Below are positions 42,779 to 51,591 of a stretch of DNA of 64,000 nucleotides, piece by piece (position 1 is the stretch's first letter; each line of letters opens with the position of its first letter). Below the pieces are notes generated by a model. That model was not told the origin of the DNA and made no database searches. It was given only the letters and a program-made list of their open reading frames with translations. A program made the position numbers and the translations under genes. The DNA is from Calothrix sp. NIES-2100. Lineage in GTDB: Bacteria > Cyanobacteriota > Cyanobacteriia > Cyanobacteriales > Nostocaceae. Location of the stretch: positions 7,638,645-7,702,644 of the forward strand of contig NZ_AP018178.1 of the NCBI RefSeq assembly GCF_002368195.1, in the 5' to 3' direction.

Positions 42779-43879
42779 ATGGGCAACACTTTTGGTCATC
42801 TATTTCGCATTACTACTTTTGGTGAGTCCCACGGCGGTGGTGTGGGAGTTGTGATTGATGGTTGTCCGCCGCGACTAGAAATTTCTGCGGAGGAAATTCA
42901 AGTAGAACTAGATAGAAGGCGTCCGGGACAAAGTAAGATTACAACGCCTCGCAAAGAAGCTGATATCTGCGAGATATTATCTGGGGTGTTTGAAGGCAAA
43001 ACATTAGGAACACCGATCGCAATTTTAGTCCGCAACAAAGATACTCGTCCCCAAGATTACGATGAGATGGCACAAAAGTATCGCCCTTCTCACGCTGATG
43101 CCACTTATGATGCTAAATATGGAATTCGCAATTGGCAAGGCGGGGGTAGGTCGTCAGCGCGTGAGACAATTGGCAGAGTAGCCGCAGGTGCGATCGCTAA
43201 AAAAATTCTCCGTCAAGTCGCCAATGTGGAAATTATTGGTTACGTCAAGCGCATCAAAGACTTAGAAGGCGTTATCGATCCCAACACCGTCACCTTAGAA
43301 GAAGTGGAAAGCAACATCGTTCGCTGTCCCGATGGGGAATCGGCAGAACGGATGATTGAATTAATTGAGCAAATTGGTAGACAAGGTGATTCTATTGGTG
43401 GCGTAGTCGAATGCGTAGCGCGAAACGTCCCCAAAGGCTTAGGCGAACCAGTCTTCGATAAATTAGAAGCAGATATTGCCAAAGCTGTGATGTCTCTTCC
43501 GGCTAGCAAAGGTTTTGAAATTGGTTCCGGTTTTGCAGGAACCCTGTTAACCGGAATTGAACATAACGACGAATTTTATATTGATGAACAAGGTGAAATT
43601 CGCACCGTCACCAACCGTTCTGGTGGGATTCAAGGGGGAATTTCCAACGGCGAAAATATTATTTTGCGAGTTGCTTTTAAGCCCACAGCCACAATTAGAA
43701 AAGAACAGAAAACAGTCACTCGTGAAGGTGAAGAAACCCTATTAGCAGCCAAAGGTAGACACGATCCTTGCGTATTACCCCGGGCCGTGCCAATGGTAGA
43801 AACAATGGTAGCCTTAGTATTGTGCGATCATTTATTAAGAAATCACGGACAATGTAAAGTGCTGAACTTTGATTCTTGA
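42779..43879 (+). CDS. aroC: Chorismate synthase
   Basis: 366 residues. Starts MGNTFGHLFRITTFGESHGG, the invariant N-terminus, so ATG 42779 is chosen over an upstream frame extension. Flavin/substrate motifs ELDRRRPGQSKITTPRKE, GGGRSSARETIGRVAAGAIA and the C-terminal GRHDPCVLPRAVPMVE are all present. It forms chorismate from EPSP with reduced FMN, the last common step to aromatic amino acids, folate and quinones. Cytoplasmic. The gene is separate from other aro genes here. Confidence 0.96.
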   Translation: MGNTFGHLFRITTFGESHGGGVGVVIDGCPPRLEISAEEIQVELDRRRPGQSKITTPRKEADICEILSGVFEGKTLGTPIAILVRNKDTRPQDYDEMAQKYRPSHADATYDAKYGIRNWQGGGRSSARETIGRVAAGAIAKKILRQVANVEIIGYVKRIKDLEGVIDPNTVTLEEVESNIVRCPDGESAERMIELIEQIGRQGDSIGGVVECVARNVPKGLGEPVFDKLEADIAKAVMSLPASKGFEIGSGFAGTLLTGIEHNDEFYIDEQGEIRTVTNRSGGIQGGISNGENIILRVAFKPTATIRKEQKTVTREGEETLLAAKGRHDPCVLPRAVPMVETMVALVLCDHLLRNHGQCKVLNFDS

Positions 43880-43925
43880 GTGAGAAATTAATTAAACAAC
43901 ACCTTCGTAGGGGCGGGGTCTCCCC

Positions 43926-44108
43926 CATACGTGTCAACTTAACGTGAAACCCTTGCCCAGATGGGATCGCTCATTTATCCTCACGAGGAGCGTTACCCCA
44001 CCCCGGCTTTGCTGACGCAAAACCGCCCCTCCCCTTGGCAAGGGGAGGGGTTGGGGGTGGGGTAAAACGTATATCGGGTAAGCGTTTGAGCTTAAGTTGA
44101 CACCAATG
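43926..44108. mobile_element. 183-bp MITE with terminal inverted repeats and 9-bp target duplication
   Basis: Ends read CATACGTGTCAACTTAA and, inverted from the right, CATTGGTGTCAACTTAA, with similarity continuing for about 35 bases. It is flanked on both sides by GGTCTCCCC (43917-43925 and 44109-44117). Removing the element restores GGGGCGGGGTCTCCCCGCCC, a repeat also found near 34387. The inside carries TACCCCACCCC / GGGGTGGGGTA and CCCCTCCCCTTGG arms. It has no gene, so it is non-autonomous; the 9-bp duplication is compatible with an IS4-like transposase (inference). Confidence 0.82.
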
Positions 44109-44150
44109 GGTCTCCCCGCCCTGATTCCCTGATTCCCCGCCCTCACCATC

Positions 44151-45539
44151 TTAATTTTTTTGAATCGCAAAACAAAAACGCCCTACCACAACTTTATTAT
44201 TGCTCATCAAGTTGTCTGTACTATTTTTTAATCCTTCCATGAATGGTTGCAAATTATAAGTTTTCCAGTCCTGACTAGTATTGCTAGTTGCATTCCAATC
44301 AGACCACCAGGATTCCTTTTGTACCTTTTTAGCCACTGCATCAACAGTGAATAAGTAAATTTCTGGTTGGGGAAAAATGCTGGGTTTAATTGTAGTTGTA
44401 AAATTTAAACTCTGATTATCTATTTTCCATTGATTTAGTTCTAGTGCCTTTTGCACCGGCGAATCTGGAGGTAGTTCTTGCAGAGGTGTTGAGGAAGACG
44501 AAGTTTTGATATTAACTTCTGTTTGGATAAAATCTGGGTCTACTGGCAATGTATTACTCAAAGGCAGAAAAGGAACATTATAATTAACTGATAAGTCCTT
44601 AGTGTAATTTTTATCTATTTCTAATAGCTCAGTTTTATCCTTTCTGTCTAATGAGACATGATCGTTAGTGAGATTTGGCAATCTTTGTAAGCCTTCTTCA
44701 GTTTTGGGTAAATCTGGCAAATAAGATACTCCACCTATTAAATTACTGGGTGAAAAAATCGTTAAGTGGTTATCTCCAGGTATTTTATTGCTCTCAGTTA
44801 GTTTCTTGAAGTAATCGGAAATATCACTATACCGCCCTAAAAAAATTACATAAAATGGTCTATATTCTTGACCTTTAATGGTATTACCTTGATTATCATT
44901 AGTTTTATATGCAAATTTTCTCTTACTGCCATCTTCTAGATAAACGTCACCATTAAATTCACTTTTAACGGCTAAAATACCTACTGCATAACCTGGTTGA
45001 TTGGGATTAAAGTAATTCTGAGCCAGAATTGTTTTATTAAGTTGAATGACATCCTCGCCATCTTGGTACAAATCTGTGACAATAACTGTTAGTTTTTCAT
45101 CATTTGCAGGCTTAATCGCCGTTTCAATTCTGCTAACTCCTAGTAGAGGAAACTTTGTGGTGTCTGTGCCATTGTAAAATTTCGACTGTTTTGCTAGTAG
45201 ATAGTCTTTACGATCAATATTTTTAATTGTTTCCCCTAAACGGTAATATTGCACTTGTGGCTGAGTTCTCGGTATCGGTGTCCAGCCAGTTTGTAATATT
45301 TGGTCAAGTAAATCTATTGTGTCAATGTAGCGAGTTTTAGCATTTGTCGGATGTGTTACATAGCCTGCCATAGATGGTGTCCCATCTACATACATCTCAA
45401 TAGTCAACTTCTGGGATTGGGTTGGCTGACTACTAGCTGCGGGAATCTCACAGTTAAAATCCACCTGTTTTGGTGAAGTACAAGCAACTACCAGTAGATT
45501 TGTAGCGATCGCCAATATTAGCCATTTTGCTCGGATCAT
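44151..45539 (-). CDS. Lipoprotein with vWA-like (variant MIDAS) domain
   Basis: About 462 residues. ATG 45539 has AAGGA at good distance. The signal peptide ends in a lipobox LVVAC, so it is membrane-tethered outside the cytoplasm. The domain begins KLTIEMYVDGTPSMAGYV: D-G-T-P-S resembles the DxSxS metal site of von Willebrand A domains with Thr for the first Ser. Later strands VIVTDLYQDGEDVIQLN and RPFYVIFLGRYSDIS fit the vWA fold, the first with an acidic pair for metal. It diverges from the membrane/tubulin-like operon and is likely functionally linked. vWA-like is my reading from motifs only. Confidence 0.68.
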   Translation of the reverse strand: MIRAKWLILAIATNLLVVACTSPKQVDFNCEIPAASSQPTQSQKLTIEMYVDGTPSMAGYVTHPTNAKTRYIDTIDLLDQILQTGWTPIPRTQPQVQYYRLGETIKNIDRKDYLLAKQSKFYNGTDTTKFPLLGVSRIETAIKPANDEKLTVIVTDLYQDGEDVIQLNKTILAQNYFNPNQPGYAVGILAVKSEFNGDVYLEDGSKRKFAYKTNDNQGNTIKGQEYRPFYVIFLGRYSDISDYFKKLTESNKIPGDNHLTIFSPSNLIGGVSYLPDLPKTEEGLQRLPNLTNDHVSLDRKDKTELLEIDKNYTKDLSVNYNVPFLPLSNTLPVDPDFIQTEVNIKTSSSSTPLQELPPDSPVQKALELNQWKIDNQSLNFTTTIKPSIFPQPEIYLFTVDAVAKKVQKESWWSDWNATSNTSQDWKTYNLQPFMEGLKNSTDNLMSNNKVVVGRFCFAIQKN

Positions 45540-45836
45540 GCTTTCCTTAAGCATAAAAGCGGGTATTTTATAGATTATCGCAATAAACTACACCATTTAC
45601 GTACTTTAACATCTATTGACCGCAGTTAATTTTTCCTTGCTTTAGTCGGCTTAGACGCATCAGGCTTGGGTGTTGGGCTGGTACCATATTTTACTTTTAT
45701 TGCCAAAATTTAAATTCTCTAAATAAAGCGTAATTATTATTACTTTACAAATAAAGCTCACTGTGTCAAATGTTTATAATAGTCCATAATAAGAATACTG
45801 AAATAAAACTGCGCTCGGAATTATTCGGGAGGACCC
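45540..45836. other. Divergent promoter region of the tubulin-like/vWA cluster
   Basis: About 300 AT-rich bases between the lipoprotein and the 157-residue membrane protein. GGGAGGA at about 45828 is the ribosome-binding site of the latter. TTTATAATAGTCCATAATA at about 45773 holds TATAAT-like boxes, a weak promoter candidate. No repeats. Confidence 0.4.
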
Positions 45837-46310
45837 ATGAGAGCGAGTGAGGTAATTCGCATCATTATTTTTAGCCTCATAGGTTGGGTTGTAATGTTTT
45901 TGGTTCAACCGTGGATTTACAGGAGTAAATTTCCTTTTGTCCGTATGCAACGGCCTATTGAGGAGTGGCTCAGTCAATCTTACATGGTAGGGGCAAGTAT
46001 TGTATTTATTGTTGCTGTTCTTTCGACAATTACATGGTATTGGATGGCTGCTAAAGCACCATCTAAAGGCGGACATGATGTGCAACAATGGTCTTTGGTT
46101 TGGTGGCTAATTTTACTATTACCGGTGATCGGTGTTTGTATTGCGATCGGCTTTTTTAAGGGAGACAATCAAGCACTTTTATCATTAACCACCTTTTTTG
46201 TCATCGATATTTTGTTTCTTTATTGGTTTACCACCGCAACTAGTTCTCCAGGAAGTTTACAGTTTGTTCCTCCTGGTGCATTTTTAATCCGGCGTCTATT
46301 TAGGAAATAG
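45837..46310 (+). CDS. Four-helix membrane protein of the tubulin-like cluster
   Basis: 157 residues with four hydrophobic segments (about 8-26, 49-70, 84-104, 114-132) and a basic C-terminal end FLIRRLFRK. A basic/aromatic loop (YRSKFPFVRMQRPIEEWL) lies between the first two. No family recognised. Strong ribosome-binding site GGGAGGA. The tubulin-like gene starts three bases after its stop, so the two are translationally coupled. It is a plausible membrane anchor for the tubulin-like protein (inference). Confidence 0.75.
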   Translation: MRASEVIRIIIFSLIGWVVMFLVQPWIYRSKFPFVRMQRPIEEWLSQSYMVGASIVFIVAVLSTITWYWMAAKAPSKGGHDVQQWSLVWWLILLLPVIGVCIAIGFFKGDNQALLSLTTFFVIDILFLYWFTTATSSPGSLQFVPPGAFLIRRLFRK

Positions 46311-46313
46311 ATC

Positions 46314-47834
46314 ATGTCACTTTATATTATTGGCATTGGCGGTACAGGTGCTAAATGCATGGAATCTGTAATACATCTGGCTGCTGTAGGTTTATTTACA
46401 GACGAACCGATTAAACTTTTGTTTATCGATGCAGATGAAAGTAATGGTAATTTAGAACGTGCTAACTCTAGTCTCAATATTTATCAAAGATGCTGCAAAT
46501 TACTAGCAGGAGATAAACAGCAGTCTCCTTGGATGAAAACACCAATTGAAGCCTTTGAAGTCTGGTCGCCGTTTAGCGAAAAAGCTATTAATAAAAATCT
46601 TGGCTCATTTTTTGGTTACAACAACCTCAAGCAAAATTATCAGACATTGGGTAATCTTTTTGATGTTTTATACACACAAGAAGAACGAGAAGTTGAATTA
46701 GATGTAGGTTTTCGCGGTAGACCGGCTATTGGTTCGGCGATTATGAGTCAAGTAGATTTAGATACTCTAGATCAAGAACCTTGGCGGAGCATAATTAATC
46801 AAATTCAAAGTGATGTTGGTGCTGGTAAGCCAGTAAAGATTTTTCTGTGCGGTTCAATTTTTGGCGGTACAGGCGCTTCCGGCTTACCAACTATTGGCAG
46901 GTTAATTGCTAATAAATTGAGAAAAATTAGTGTCCGCGATCGCGTCAAAATTGCATGTTTATTTGTTCTGCCTTATTTTAACTTCTCAGCGCCTACCGGA
47001 GAAGATCCAAATGCTGTTTATGCCCAATCTGATTTATTCTTGCTCAACACAGAAGCTGCACTCCGATACTACGAAAGTCAAGCCCAAGAAATTTTCGACA
47101 CAGTGTATCTGTTGGGTAATTCCAACTCCACACCAGTTAAATTCAGTATTGGCAAAAAAACTCAACGCAATCACTCACACTTTCTCGAATTATATGCAGC
47201 CACCGCCGCCAGACAATTTTTATTCAATTCTCCGCCAACTGGAACAGTAGTGTTAATTGGAAGAGAAGGAGAAAAACAACTAAATTGGAGCGATATTCCC
47301 GAAGAAAATGTAATTAAATCAGCCTTGGTGAATGCTACACGCTTCGCCTATGCTTGGCTATCCAACACTGCTGTGGAGTTAACTAGTGCTAAAGATAAAG
47401 GAGTTGATTGGGCGCAAAGATACATTAATTGGTTTAGTCGATTTTACCGTCCTAACCCAGGAATGCTAGGCAAGATTTTTGACAAAAAAGGCGAAGAATT
47501 ACCCGACTTTGCCGATCCTAAAGAACAGGAAGCTGTGAGAATTGTCAATTCTTGGTGTCAGGATTATCTCCGCTGGTTGCATGAATTGCATCAATGTCAA
47601 GGTGATGCAGTGAATCTGTTTACAGCTAATTCTTTTAGCAATCCCGAAGGACAACTCAAGCAAGAAGAATTTTCTCAGCTGATCAAAAGTGATAGTCGAG
47701 ATGAAGGTAAAAAAAACCAAGACACAGTGCAGAGATTACACGTATCCCTAATATCTGAACCCAGAGTTCTTAATCCACCCAATCAAGGTACAGCAGGACT
47801 AGCTAAGGCTTTATACATGCTTTGTCGGCTTTAA
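46314..47834 (+). CDS. Tubulin/FtsZ-like GTPase (Tubulin_2 type)
   Basis: 506 residues. N-terminal strand-loop LYIIGIGGTGAKCMESV (residues 3-19) is the first nucleotide-binding loop, and CGSIFGGTGASGLPTIGRLI (about 179-198) holds the tubulin signature in the form GGTGASG. The order and spacing fit FtsZ/tubulin. The C-terminal ~250 residues are unlike FtsZ. Divergent tubulin-like families associated with vWA proteins have been proposed to remodel membranes; this is not the cell-division FtsZ. Three bases after the membrane protein gene, 311 before the actin-like gene. Confidence 0.82.
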   Translation: MSLYIIGIGGTGAKCMESVIHLAAVGLFTDEPIKLLFIDADESNGNLERANSSLNIYQRCCKLLAGDKQQSPWMKTPIEAFEVWSPFSEKAINKNLGSFFGYNNLKQNYQTLGNLFDVLYTQEEREVELDVGFRGRPAIGSAIMSQVDLDTLDQEPWRSIINQIQSDVGAGKPVKIFLCGSIFGGTGASGLPTIGRLIANKLRKISVRDRVKIACLFVLPYFNFSAPTGEDPNAVYAQSDLFLLNTEAALRYYESQAQEIFDTVYLLGNSNSTPVKFSIGKKTQRNHSHFLELYAATAARQFLFNSPPTGTVVLIGREGEKQLNWSDIPEENVIKSALVNATRFAYAWLSNTAVELTSAKDKGVDWAQRYINWFSRFYRPNPGMLGKIFDKKGEELPDFADPKEQEAVRIVNSWCQDYLRWLHELHQCQGDAVNLFTANSFSNPEGQLKQEEFSQLIKSDSRDEGKKNQDTVQRLHVSLISEPRVLNPPNQGTAGLAKALYMLCRL

Positions 47835-48145
47835 CTGAAGGATGAAGGATGAAATTGTTCTATTTATAAAGCGAAAAGTTAGATAGCCAAAAGTCGGCGC
47901 TGCAAACTTTTCAGTTTAGTTAAGGCTAAAACTTTGCGAACAAAGTCAATTTTTTAACGAACCGCCTTCTCTACGAGACACTACGTGAACGCGTAGCGTC
48001 TCGCAGAGAAGACGCAGAGGACGCACAGAGAAGAAAGAAAGGTTTTCAGTAACTCCGCGATGTCTACGACAAGTCGCTTTGCGTTTTGGCACAAACCTAT
48101 TTTACAAAACTTCAACACCCCTAGCCCCTCTAGCCCCTAGCCCCT
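47835..48145. repeat. Repeat-bearing gap with palindrome CGAGACACTACG/CGTAGCGTCTCG
   Basis: Holds an imperfect hairpin TCTCTACGAGACACTACG...CGTAGCGTCTCGCAGAGA (about 47971-48009), a GACGCAGAGGACGCACAGAG repeat, and CCCCTAGCCCCTCTAGCCCC units directly before the start codon. The start codon has no Shine-Dalgarno sequence; the repeat occupies that position. Confidence 0.6.
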
Positions 48146-51100
48146 ATGACGAACGCACAACCAAGTAAAAAGCAGTTGCATTTTTTTCTCCCCACATTAA
48201 AGCCAGATTCTGATGTCAAACCAATTGATGAATCAGGAAAATGGCAAGCGCAAAAAAACAAAGTCTTTCAAGATGTAGCCTCTAGTTTAGAGTATAAAGC
48301 CCCTAGAGCAGTTAAAAGCGTTAGTTCCGTACCGACAATGTGGGCGCGTCCTCTGTCTATGGAAATGGCGCTACATAATGGTAAATACCCCATCCGCGAT
48401 CAAATGATCGAGCAATGGCGGGGGATGTTAACCGCGATCGCTCTGGCGGAAGTCCGGGGTTTTCCCATCACAGCACAGTTACTGCAACTGCGAGATTTCC
48501 GACACGAAGAATTTGCCCGTTCTTTATCCGAACTTTTACCGAGTGATAGTAATAGTCTTTATACATTAGAAAATAAACATCCTTGGGAAGATATTTATAT
48601 ATTTTTATGGGATGGCAAACCAGTAGGTATCACCACACCTAGTACCTTAGTTTGTCCCTCAGAGGAAGGCAAATGGATAGGATTACCTTGGTGGGAAGAT
48701 GGCAGATTACAATCCCCAATTCGCCATATCAATAGTACAGAAAAATCACTTTTGTGGCGCTGGTTAGAAAATCTCCGCAAAGAGTTAGGTAACTATCAAG
48801 GTAAGAAACAAGCTATTAACATGATTGGGGGATTGATCGATCAATTCCGCAGCGAATTAAATGCAGATACTCAACCAGCCTTAAGTTTAACAGCAGATCC
48901 CCAATTTTTTGGCGTACCCCTCAATCGCGGTGTACTCAACGCATTAAATAAACCTGTCAAAGCACAGGAAAAATCTTCTAATGTCCGTTTAATTCCCAGT
49001 CCCGAAAAAGGTCTATTACCTGACTTACTAATTATCGATCCAGAAATTGCCAAAGCCTGGAATGAATCACCACAACATATATGGGTACATGGAGGTAAAA
49101 CCCTAGCATCTTTAAACATAGAAGATTTGCGGACTAAAAAACTTGTTTGGCAAACTGTGCAATGGATTGAATCTAAAGATTTATTCTTACCAGAATTCAC
49201 TTTTATTAATCAAGAAGAAGCTTTACCAGGCGCTTATCTCCCCAAGGAAACTGTACCTTTAATCTTTGAGGGTGAACGAATTACACCCCTAATTCCCCTC
49301 AATCCCAAACTGCTAGAGTATTTAACACCAGAAGATATAAATCGCCGGGTTCAATTCCAACCATTTAATGGTGATGAGGGACCTCAAGTCAGGGTAATTT
49401 TAGATTTACCTCTAGCAGGTTTAAACGATGGCAATCCACCTGCTAATTATCGCATATCTAAAGATTATCCCCTTAAAGAAGAGAACGCTTTAGCAGAAGT
49501 GCCTGTTTTAGAAGTTTGGCCTAATTTTCGTGCCAAAGGCTGGAAAACATATTATGCCTTCTATTACGATGGTGAACACGAAAATGATACTTTTCAAGTC
49601 TTTCTACCAGAAGCCAAACAACCACATATTTTCAAAGATGGTAGGGGTTCCTACCAAATGGCTTATTTAGAACAATTCCCATCCGTTATTATTTGTCAAG
49701 GGAAAGACAGAAAACTCCTTGGTTTAATGTTACTCAAAGCTCCAGATGAAATTGATCTGAGGAGTTCCTGGACAGTTGGTGTAGATTTCGGCACTTCTTT
49801 TACCAATGTTTATGTGAATAGAACTGATGTAGCCGAACCATTAAAACTAGAGAATTTACATCTCAAAATTACAGAATTTAACCCAGAGACTCGGTTACCT
49901 CTGTTGTATGAATACTTCATCCCTGAGAATTTTATTCCCGTAGAAAAGCCATTACCTCTATCTAGTGTACTCACCATTAGAGGTAACTCTGGAGCCAGTC
50001 AAGAAAAATGGCAACCGATTTTTGATGGTCGAATCTATGTACCAGATCGCAACCGATTTAAGCCCCAAGAAGACTGGATTAAAACCAATCTCAAATGGGA
50101 AGAATCACAAAACTTGAGTTACAATCAACTGTTTCTCAAGCACCTAGCTTTACACATTTCCGCCTTAGCAGCTAAGAACCGTGTTAAAGAAATTCAGTGG
50201 TCATTATCTTTCCCTTCAGCATTTTCTCGTGGTGACAGAAATAGATATGCTAAAACATGGCAAGATTTAACCAAAGAATTACAAGCAAAAACAGGAATTA
50301 TCCATAAATCACCACAAATAGATAATGCCGATTATTTCCGTTCGGAAAGTTTAGCAGTAGCACAATATTTTGCAGATCAAGAAGGACACGACCTAGTTAA
50401 TACTACCTGTATTGATGTCGGCGGCGGAACTTCTGACATCTCAATTTGGGAAGAAGAAAATCTCGTTCATCAATGTTCGGTGCTGTTCGCCGGACGAGAT
50501 TTATTTTCGCAATTTTTAGAACTCAATCCTAAGTTTATGGAAACCAGATTTGGGATTGCTGCTGCTGAAGTCAAAGGACTAAAAGGTACTGCATTTAATC
50601 CCAAGCTAGATGTGTGGTTGCGATTGGAAGGCGATAATTGGCTAAATAATAAACGCGAATATATCGCCGATCAACCAGATTTTCAAGGATTGATCCAACT
50701 GACAGCAATTGGCACAGCGGGATTGTACTATTATGTAGGTATTTTATTAAAAATTCTGCACGCAGAAGGCAAATATAGCCGGGATGAAATTACCCCTGTT
50801 TATATAGGCGGTAATGGCGGGAGATTTTTACACTGGCTAGCTGAAGGTGGAAGATTTGATCGCTACTCGGAAATCAATGAATTACTCAGCCGAATTTTAA
50901 GTAAAGCTTCGGGCTTTGAAGATACGGAAGTACCTACACAATTAAGTCAAAATCTCAAAGATGAAGTTGCTTGCGGTTTAGTGCTGAATCAAACTAAGCT
51001 GCAAGGATTGAAGAAAAAAGCCAAAGATCCATTAATTGCTGGAGAATATTCGGAAATTAATGGTAGAGAAATGAACTGGAATCAGCGCTTGGAACTGTTA

Positions 51101-51412
51101 GACGAAGAAGATGGAATTGAGCAATTTAAAATTCCCAAATTGGAAATATTACCACAGTTTCTTTATGACTTCCATATGACTTTAAGGGAACTTGAGATTG
51201 AAGGAATCAAACCGTTAGAAGGATATAAAAGAAGTCCAGATCCGCAAAGCAATGACAAATTATGGCGTGAAACCAACCGCGAATTGACAAATGTGTTACT
51301 CAAAATCAGGGGTAAATCAGATGAAATTCGTCTAGAACCGCCCTATATACTAGGTTTGAAAGCGCTTTTGAAGGTTTTAGGTAAGCAGTGGGCCGATAAA
51401 TGGTCTAAGTAA
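48146..51412 (+). CDS. Large protein with C-terminal actin/Hsp70-like ATPase domain
   Basis: 1088 residues, no signal peptide. The first ~540 residues are an unrecognised, probably multi-domain region (QWRGMLTAIALAEVRGFPIT near 92; several beta-rich segments). From about 540 the actin-like ATPase fold begins: phosphate-1 VGVDFGTSFTNVYV (Gly545, Asp547), phosphate-2 CIDVGGGTSDISIW (Asp757), adenosine motif YIGGNGGRFLHWL (886-898). The fold is that of Hsp70/MreB/FtsA relatives. It is much longer than any classical member. In the same direction as the tubulin-like gene, hence possibly a tubulin-like/actin-like pair. Confidence 0.82.
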   Translation: MTNAQPSKKQLHFFLPTLKPDSDVKPIDESGKWQAQKNKVFQDVASSLEYKAPRAVKSVSSVPTMWARPLSMEMALHNGKYPIRDQMIEQWRGMLTAIALAEVRGFPITAQLLQLRDFRHEEFARSLSELLPSDSNSLYTLENKHPWEDIYIFLWDGKPVGITTPSTLVCPSEEGKWIGLPWWEDGRLQSPIRHINSTEKSLLWRWLENLRKELGNYQGKKQAINMIGGLIDQFRSELNADTQPALSLTADPQFFGVPLNRGVLNALNKPVKAQEKSSNVRLIPSPEKGLLPDLLIIDPEIAKAWNESPQHIWVHGGKTLASLNIEDLRTKKLVWQTVQWIESKDLFLPEFTFINQEEALPGAYLPKETVPLIFEGERITPLIPLNPKLLEYLTPEDINRRVQFQPFNGDEGPQVRVILDLPLAGLNDGNPPANYRISKDYPLKEENALAEVPVLEVWPNFRAKGWKTYYAFYYDGEHENDTFQVFLPEAKQPHIFKDGRGSYQMAYLEQFPSVIICQGKDRKLLGLMLLKAPDEIDLRSSWTVGVDFGTSFTNVYVNRTDVAEPLKLENLHLKITEFNPETRLPLLYEYFIPENFIPVEKPLPLSSVLTIRGNSGASQEKWQPIFDGRIYVPDRNRFKPQEDWIKTNLKWEESQNLSYNQLFLKHLALHISALAAKNRVKEIQWSLSFPSAFSRGDRNRYAKTWQDLTKELQAKTGIIHKSPQIDNADYFRSESLAVAQYFADQEGHDLVNTTCIDVGGGTSDISIWEEENLVHQCSVLFAGRDLFSQFLELNPKFMETRFGIAAAEVKGLKGTAFNPKLDVWLRLEGDNWLNNKREYIADQPDFQGLIQLTAIGTAGLYYYVGILLKILHAEGKYSRDEITPVYIGGNGGRFLHWLAEGGRFDRYSEINELLSRILSKASGFEDTEVPTQLSQNLKDEVACGLVLNQTKLQGLKKKAKDPLIAGEYSEINGREMNWNQRLELLDEEDGIEQFKIPKLEILPQFLYDFHMTLRELEIEGIKPLEGYKRSPDPQSNDKLWRETNRELTNVLLKIRGKSDEIRLEPPYILGLKALLKVLGKQWADKWSK

Positions 51413-51591
51413 AAAAATCCTCAAATCCATAGCGCGTTTGGATTTGAGGTTGAATTATGTTATGTGCTGACAGTTATTTGAGATAGTAAGCCATATCATA
51501 TTTTTCTCAATTACTTGCAGCACAGCTCAAAGAAATCTATACTGACCAGCTATCAGGCGATCGCAGAATTTCTAGGAGAGCAATAATACTT
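51413..51591. repeat. Duplicated leader, copy 1 of a tandem gene duplication
   Basis: AAAATCCTCAAATCCATAG...TTGGATTTGAGG, then ATTATGTTATGTGCTGACAG and CTTGCAGCACA. The same order recurs at about 53038-53220 before the second zinc-ribbon gene. The first part (CTCAAATCC/GGATTTGAG) is also a hairpin. TAGGAG serves as ribosome-binding site in this copy. Confidence 0.75.

Noticed and set aside
46314..47834. Tubulin-like gene as the division protein FtsZ
   Set aside because: Signature is GGTGASG, N-terminus and C-terminal half do not match FtsZ, and no division genes are nearby.
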